DNA of 64,000 bases from assembly GCF_000949385.2 (NCBI RefSeq), contig NZ_JYKO02000001.1:2768488-2832487 (forward strand). The letters are read 5' to 3'. The position numbers were made by a program, and so were the translations under genes. The DNA is from Pseudomonas sp. LFM046 (GTDB lineage: Bacteria; Pseudomonadota; Gammaproteobacteria; Pseudomonadales; Pseudomonadaceae). The notes under the pieces were generated by a model that saw nothing but the letters and a program-made list of their open reading frames with translations, was not told the origin of the DNA and made no database searches. Positions 60,949 to 64,000 of this stretch are shown piece after piece (the first letter of the stretch is position 1; each line of letters opens with the position of its first letter).

Positions 60949-62223
60949 ATGCATAGCGATTCCTATTGGCTCGACACCGCACCGGCGTTCACTGGGGCGC
61001 AGACGGGTGCGTTGCCGGCGCAGGTCGACGTGGTTGTCGTCGGTGGTGGCTTTACCGGTCTGTCGGCCGCCCGCGCACTGGCCCTCAAGGGTGCGAGCGT
61101 GGTCGTGCTCGAGGCCGGGCGGGTGGTCGGTGAAGCTTCAGGGCGCAACGGCGGGCATTGCAACACTGGGGTGGCCCAAGACTACTCCGGGCTCGTCGCC
61201 AGTCTTGGTGCCGAGCGCGCGCGCGATTATTACCTCGCCTATGAAAGTGCGGTGCAGAGTGTCGTCACGTTGGTCGAGCAGGAGCATATTTCCTGTGACC
61301 TGAGGCGCAGCGGCAAGCTCAAGCTCGCGGCCAAGCCCCAGCATTACGAGGGGCTGGCGCGGACCTGTGAGCTGATTCGCCGAGAGGTCGATGCCAACGT
61401 CGAGCTGCTGTCCGCCTCGCAGATTCGTGACGAAGTGGATTCACCTGGGTTCCACGGTGGCCTGCTGCAGCGCAATGGTGTGCAGATGCACATCGGCCGC
61501 TTCGGCATCGGTCTGGCCGAAGCCGCGGCGCGGCGCGGCGCGCTGGTCTATGAGCGGACCACCGTGCAGGGCTGGAAGGCCAGCGCTGCTGGCTATCGGG
61601 TCGACACCAGCCGGGGCAGTCTGCAGGCCGGGCAAATCCTGATGGCAACTGGCGCGAGCCAGCACGGCGGATTGGGCTGGTACCGGCGGCGCATCGTACC
61701 GGTGGGCAGCTTCATCATCGCCACCGAAGTGCTGCCCGAGGATGTGCTGGCCCGCTTGCTTCCGCAACAGCGTTCGTACGTCACCAGTCGGATGATCGGG
61801 AACTACTTCCGGGTAACCCCGGACAACCGCCTGCTATTCGGCGGCAGGGCTCGCTTCGCCATGTCCGGCGGCAACTCCGACGCGAAGAGCGGCAAAGTGC
61901 TGCAGGCGGCGTTGGCACAGATGTTCCCGCAACTGGGTGATGTGCGCATCGACTACTGCTGGGGCGGGCTGGTGGACATGACGTCGGATCGGCTGCCTCG
62001 GGCAGGTCAGCACGGCGGTATCTACCACTCCATGGGCTACAGCGGCCACGGTGTGCAGATGTCGGTGCACATGGGCCAGGTGATGGCCGACGTCATGGGG
62101 GGGCGAGCCGAGGCCAACCCCTGGCGGGAACTCAATTGGCCGGCGATTCCCGGGCACTTCGGCAAGCCCTGGTTCCTGCCGTTGGTGGGCGCCTATTACC
62201 GGGTTCAGGACTACTTGCACTGA
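60949..62223 (+). CDS. FAD-dependent oxidoreductase, OrdL/PuuB-like, copy B
   Basis: A 424-residue flavoprotein from ATG 60949. VVVVGGGFTGLSAARALALK (about residues 23-42) binds FAD, SGRNGGHCNTG is the flavin contact, and HSMGYSGHGVQMSVHMGQVMA is the C-terminal FAD loop. The family oxidises gamma-glutamyl polyamines, secondary amines or amino acids. It pairs with HAD copy 3 upstream and is followed, after 127 bases, by a peptide-family binding protein, suggesting uptake and oxidation of an amino compound. Confidence 0.9.
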   Translation: MHSDSYWLDTAPAFTGAQTGALPAQVDVVVVGGGFTGLSAARALALKGASVVVLEAGRVVGEASGRNGGHCNTGVAQDYSGLVASLGAERARDYYLAYESAVQSVVTLVEQEHISCDLRRSGKLKLAAKPQHYEGLARTCELIRREVDANVELLSASQIRDEVDSPGFHGGLLQRNGVQMHIGRFGIGLAEAAARRGALVYERTTVQGWKASAAGYRVDTSRGSLQAGQILMATGASQHGGLGWYRRRIVPVGSFIIATEVLPEDVLARLLPQQRSYVTSRMIGNYFRVTPDNRLLFGGRARFAMSGGNSDAKSGKVLQAALAQMFPQLGDVRIDYCWGGLVDMTSDRLPRAGQHGGIYHSMGYSGHGVQMSVHMGQVMADVMGGRAEANPWRELNWPAIPGHFGKPWFLPLVGAYYRVQDYLH

Positions 62224-62350
62224 GCATGTTCTGGTTAAGGAGAGTTATCCCGAACGAGCTGGATTGTTGATTCACCGTCGTTTGCGTTACCAGGTCGCTC
62301 CGCTTGATCGCGGACATTCGAACCTTCCAATTATCGACAGGTAGAACGAT

Positions 62351-64000
62351 ATGACTGACAACAAGAACAATATCGAAACCCAACTGATTAGCGGTGAGCA
62401 GAGCCAACGTATTTTCGAAGGGCTCAATCGCGGCATGTCGCGCCGCGATGCGCTGCGCATGCTGGGGCTGGCGGGTATGGCGGTGGCAGGCGCAGGTAGC
62501 CTGTTCGGCTCGGCGGGCCAGGCCTTCGCTGCCACTTCCACGGCTACGGCTGCAGGGAAGGGCAAGCGCGGCGGCCGCATCAAGGTCGCCAGCGCCACCA
62601 GTTCCACCGCCGATACGCTGGATCCGGCCAAGGGCGGGAACTACACCGACTATTGCCGCCACAACATGTTCTACAACGGTCTGACTACGCTGGACGATCA
62701 GCTGGCGCCGCAGATGGCCCTGGCCGAGTCGTTCGACACCAGCGACGCAACTTCCTGGACCATCAAGCTGCGCAAGGATGTGGTGTTCCACGACGGCAAG
62801 CCGTTCACCTCGGCCGACGTGGTCTATTCGCTGAACCGTCACAAGGTGCCGGAGCTCGGTTCCAAGGTGCTGACCATCGCCAAGCAGCTCGAGGAAGTGA
62901 AGGCCGTCGGCCCGCACGAGGTGCAGATCCGCCTGGGCAGCGCCAACGCCGACCTGCCGTCCCTGCTCGCCACCACGCATTTCCTTATCGTGCGCGACGG
63001 CACCACCGATTTCACTCTCGCCAATGGCACCGGGCCGTTCAAGTGCGCCGAGTTCCAGCCCGGCGTGCGCTCGATCGCCAAGCGCAACGACAGCTACTGG
63101 AAGCCGGGCCTGCCCTACCTCGACGAGATCGAATTCTTTGCCATCCCCGACGAGGCAGCGCGCATCAGTGCCCTGCTGGCCGGTGACGTGGATCTGATCA
63201 ACCCGGTCAACCCGCGTTCGGTTTCGCGCATCCAGGATAACCCCAAGGTCGCCCTGATGGAGACCAAGACCGGTGGCTACACCGACCTGGTGCTGCGCGA
63301 CGAACTGGGCCCGTTACAGAATCCGGACTTCGTCCTGGCGATGAAGCACCTGCTCGATCGCAAGCAGATCAATCGGGTCGCCTTCCGCGGTTACGGCACC
63401 ATCGCCAACGATCAACCGATCGCCCCGAGCAACCGCTACTACTTCGCCGGTTTGCCGCAACGCGAGCTCGACCCGGAGAAGGCCAAGTACCATCTGCAGA
63501 AATCCGGCATGGCCGGGCGCACCCTGCCCCTTGTGTGTTCAGAAGCCGCGACCGGCTCGGTGGATATCGCCCAGTTGCTGCAGCTCTCGGGCCAGCAGAT
63601 CGGCCTCAAGCTCGATATCAAGCGAGTGCCGTCCGACGGCTACTGGTCCAACCATTGGATGAAGCACCCGCTGGGCTTCGGCAACGTCGGTACGCGGCCG
63701 ACCGCGGATCTGCTGTTCAGCCTGTTCTTCCAGTCCGACGCGGGCATGAACGAATCGGGTTGGAAGAACGAGCAGTTCGACCAGCTGCTGCTGGCCGCCC
63801 GCGGCGAGACCGACGAGGCCAAGCGCAAGCAGATGTACGCCGACATGCAGGTGCTGGTGCATGAGCACTGTGGCATCGGTATCCCGCAGTTCAACAGCAG
63901 CCTCGACGGCCACAACGCCAAGCTGAAAGGGCTCTCGCCGCATCCGCTCGGCGGCCTGATGGGCTACATGTTCGCCGAACGCGTCTGGCTGGATGCCTGA
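62351..64000 (+). CDS. ABC transporter substrate-binding protein, peptide/opine family (family 5), Tat-type signal
   Basis: A 549-residue protein ending exactly at the window edge with TGA. A roughly 27-residue cytoplasmic lead is followed by MSRRDALRMLGLAGMAVAGA, a twin-arginine signal, and an AGQAFA cleavage region. Family-5 features are TLDPAKGGNYTD, WTIKLRKDVVFHDGKPFTSADVVYSL and GTGPFKCAEFQPG. Such proteins bind peptides, opines, amines or glycosides. The permease and ATPase genes presumably follow outside the window. The Tat signal suggests that the protein folds before export. Confidence 0.92.
   Translation: MTDNKNNIETQLISGEQSQRIFEGLNRGMSRRDALRMLGLAGMAVAGAGSLFGSAGQAFAATSTATAAGKGKRGGRIKVASATSSTADTLDPAKGGNYTDYCRHNMFYNGLTTLDDQLAPQMALAESFDTSDATSWTIKLRKDVVFHDGKPFTSADVVYSLNRHKVPELGSKVLTIAKQLEEVKAVGPHEVQIRLGSANADLPSLLATTHFLIVRDGTTDFTLANGTGPFKCAEFQPGVRSIAKRNDSYWKPGLPYLDEIEFFAIPDEAARISALLAGDVDLINPVNPRSVSRIQDNPKVALMETKTGGYTDLVLRDELGPLQNPDFVLAMKHLLDRKQINRVAFRGYGTIANDQPIAPSNRYYFAGLPQRELDPEKAKYHLQKSGMAGRTLPLVCSEAATGSVDIAQLLQLSGQQIGLKLDIKRVPSDGYWSNHWMKHPLGFGNVGTRPTADLLFSLFFQSDAGMNESGWKNEQFDQLLLAARGETDEAKRKQMYADMQVLVHEHCGIGIPQFNSSLDGHNAKLKGLSPHPLGGLMGYMFAERVWLDA

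Noticed and set aside
1-64000. CRISPR arrays, rRNA and tRNA genes
   Set aside because: No regularly spaced repeats, rRNA blocks or cloverleaf-like sequences were noticed on either strand, including next to the integrase.

Overview
The window looks like chromosome of a Pseudomonas species. It is GC-rich with mostly strong Shine-Dalgarno sites, and it carries an OprD-type porin, a 651-residue acetyl-CoA synthetase, a BPSL0761-type small protein, an orphan TatA and REP-like repeats built on the GGTGGGTTACGC theme. Almost everything is accessory metabolism (uptake, catabolism, one-family regulators) and one small integrase-linked island. No rRNA, tRNA or CRISPR was seen. Species cannot be assigned from sequence alone.

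Region 1 (1-8.8 kb): two divergent operons for an unknown sugar-like compound. Leftward are a ThuA-like protein and a thiamine-diphosphate enzyme that runs off the left edge. Rightward are a complete family-1 sugar ABC importer (binding protein, two permeases, ATPase), an inositol-monophosphatase-like enzyme and a LacI-type regulator. A perfect 16-bp palindrome and a near-identical copy sit next to the two promoter regions, and each is followed by a short leader ORF.

Region 2 (9-28.3 kb): a coherent catabolic island. It holds a dCache chemoreceptor, a dienelactone-hydrolase-family protein behind a structured leader, a DMT transporter, LrgAB-type transporters, GMC oxidoreductase plus MFS transporter, a five-gene operon (cupin, alpha/beta hydrolase, aspartate-dehydrogenase-like, SDR, NIPSNAP), an amino-acid-type ABC importer, an NCS1 permease and a second LacI regulator. 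At least nine sites of the form TGTAAACGWTTACA precede these units, which suggests one regulon joining chemotaxis, uptake and breakdown of one unidentified molecule.

Region 3 (28.3-33.4 kb): an AT-richer island. A controller-protein-like XRE regulator is divergent from a winged-helix/coiled-coil protein and an SF2 helicase. Both promoters appear embedded in one 16-bp palindrome. A tyrosine recombinase, BPSL0761-type protein and a 52-bp inverted repeat follow. This is the best candidate for an undescribed defence-type system.

Region 4 (33.4-64 kb): amino-compound metabolism with heavy internal paralogy. There are three HAD proteins of one subfamily, three DadA/OrdL-like flavoproteins, two EutQ/DUF861-type cupins and two GNAT genes (one a pseudogene). 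Two mini-pathways stand out: ornithine-cyclodeaminase-like, threonine-dehydratase-like, PdxJ-like and DMT transporter; and HAD, amino-alcohol-kinase-like, class-III phospho-lyase/aminotransferase and Lrp regulator, the latter flanked by 29-bp direct repeats. An IlvD/Edd dehydratase, hydroxyacid reductase and flavoprotein operon, Acs, an aldehyde dehydrogenase and a Tat-type peptide-family binding protein complete the window.
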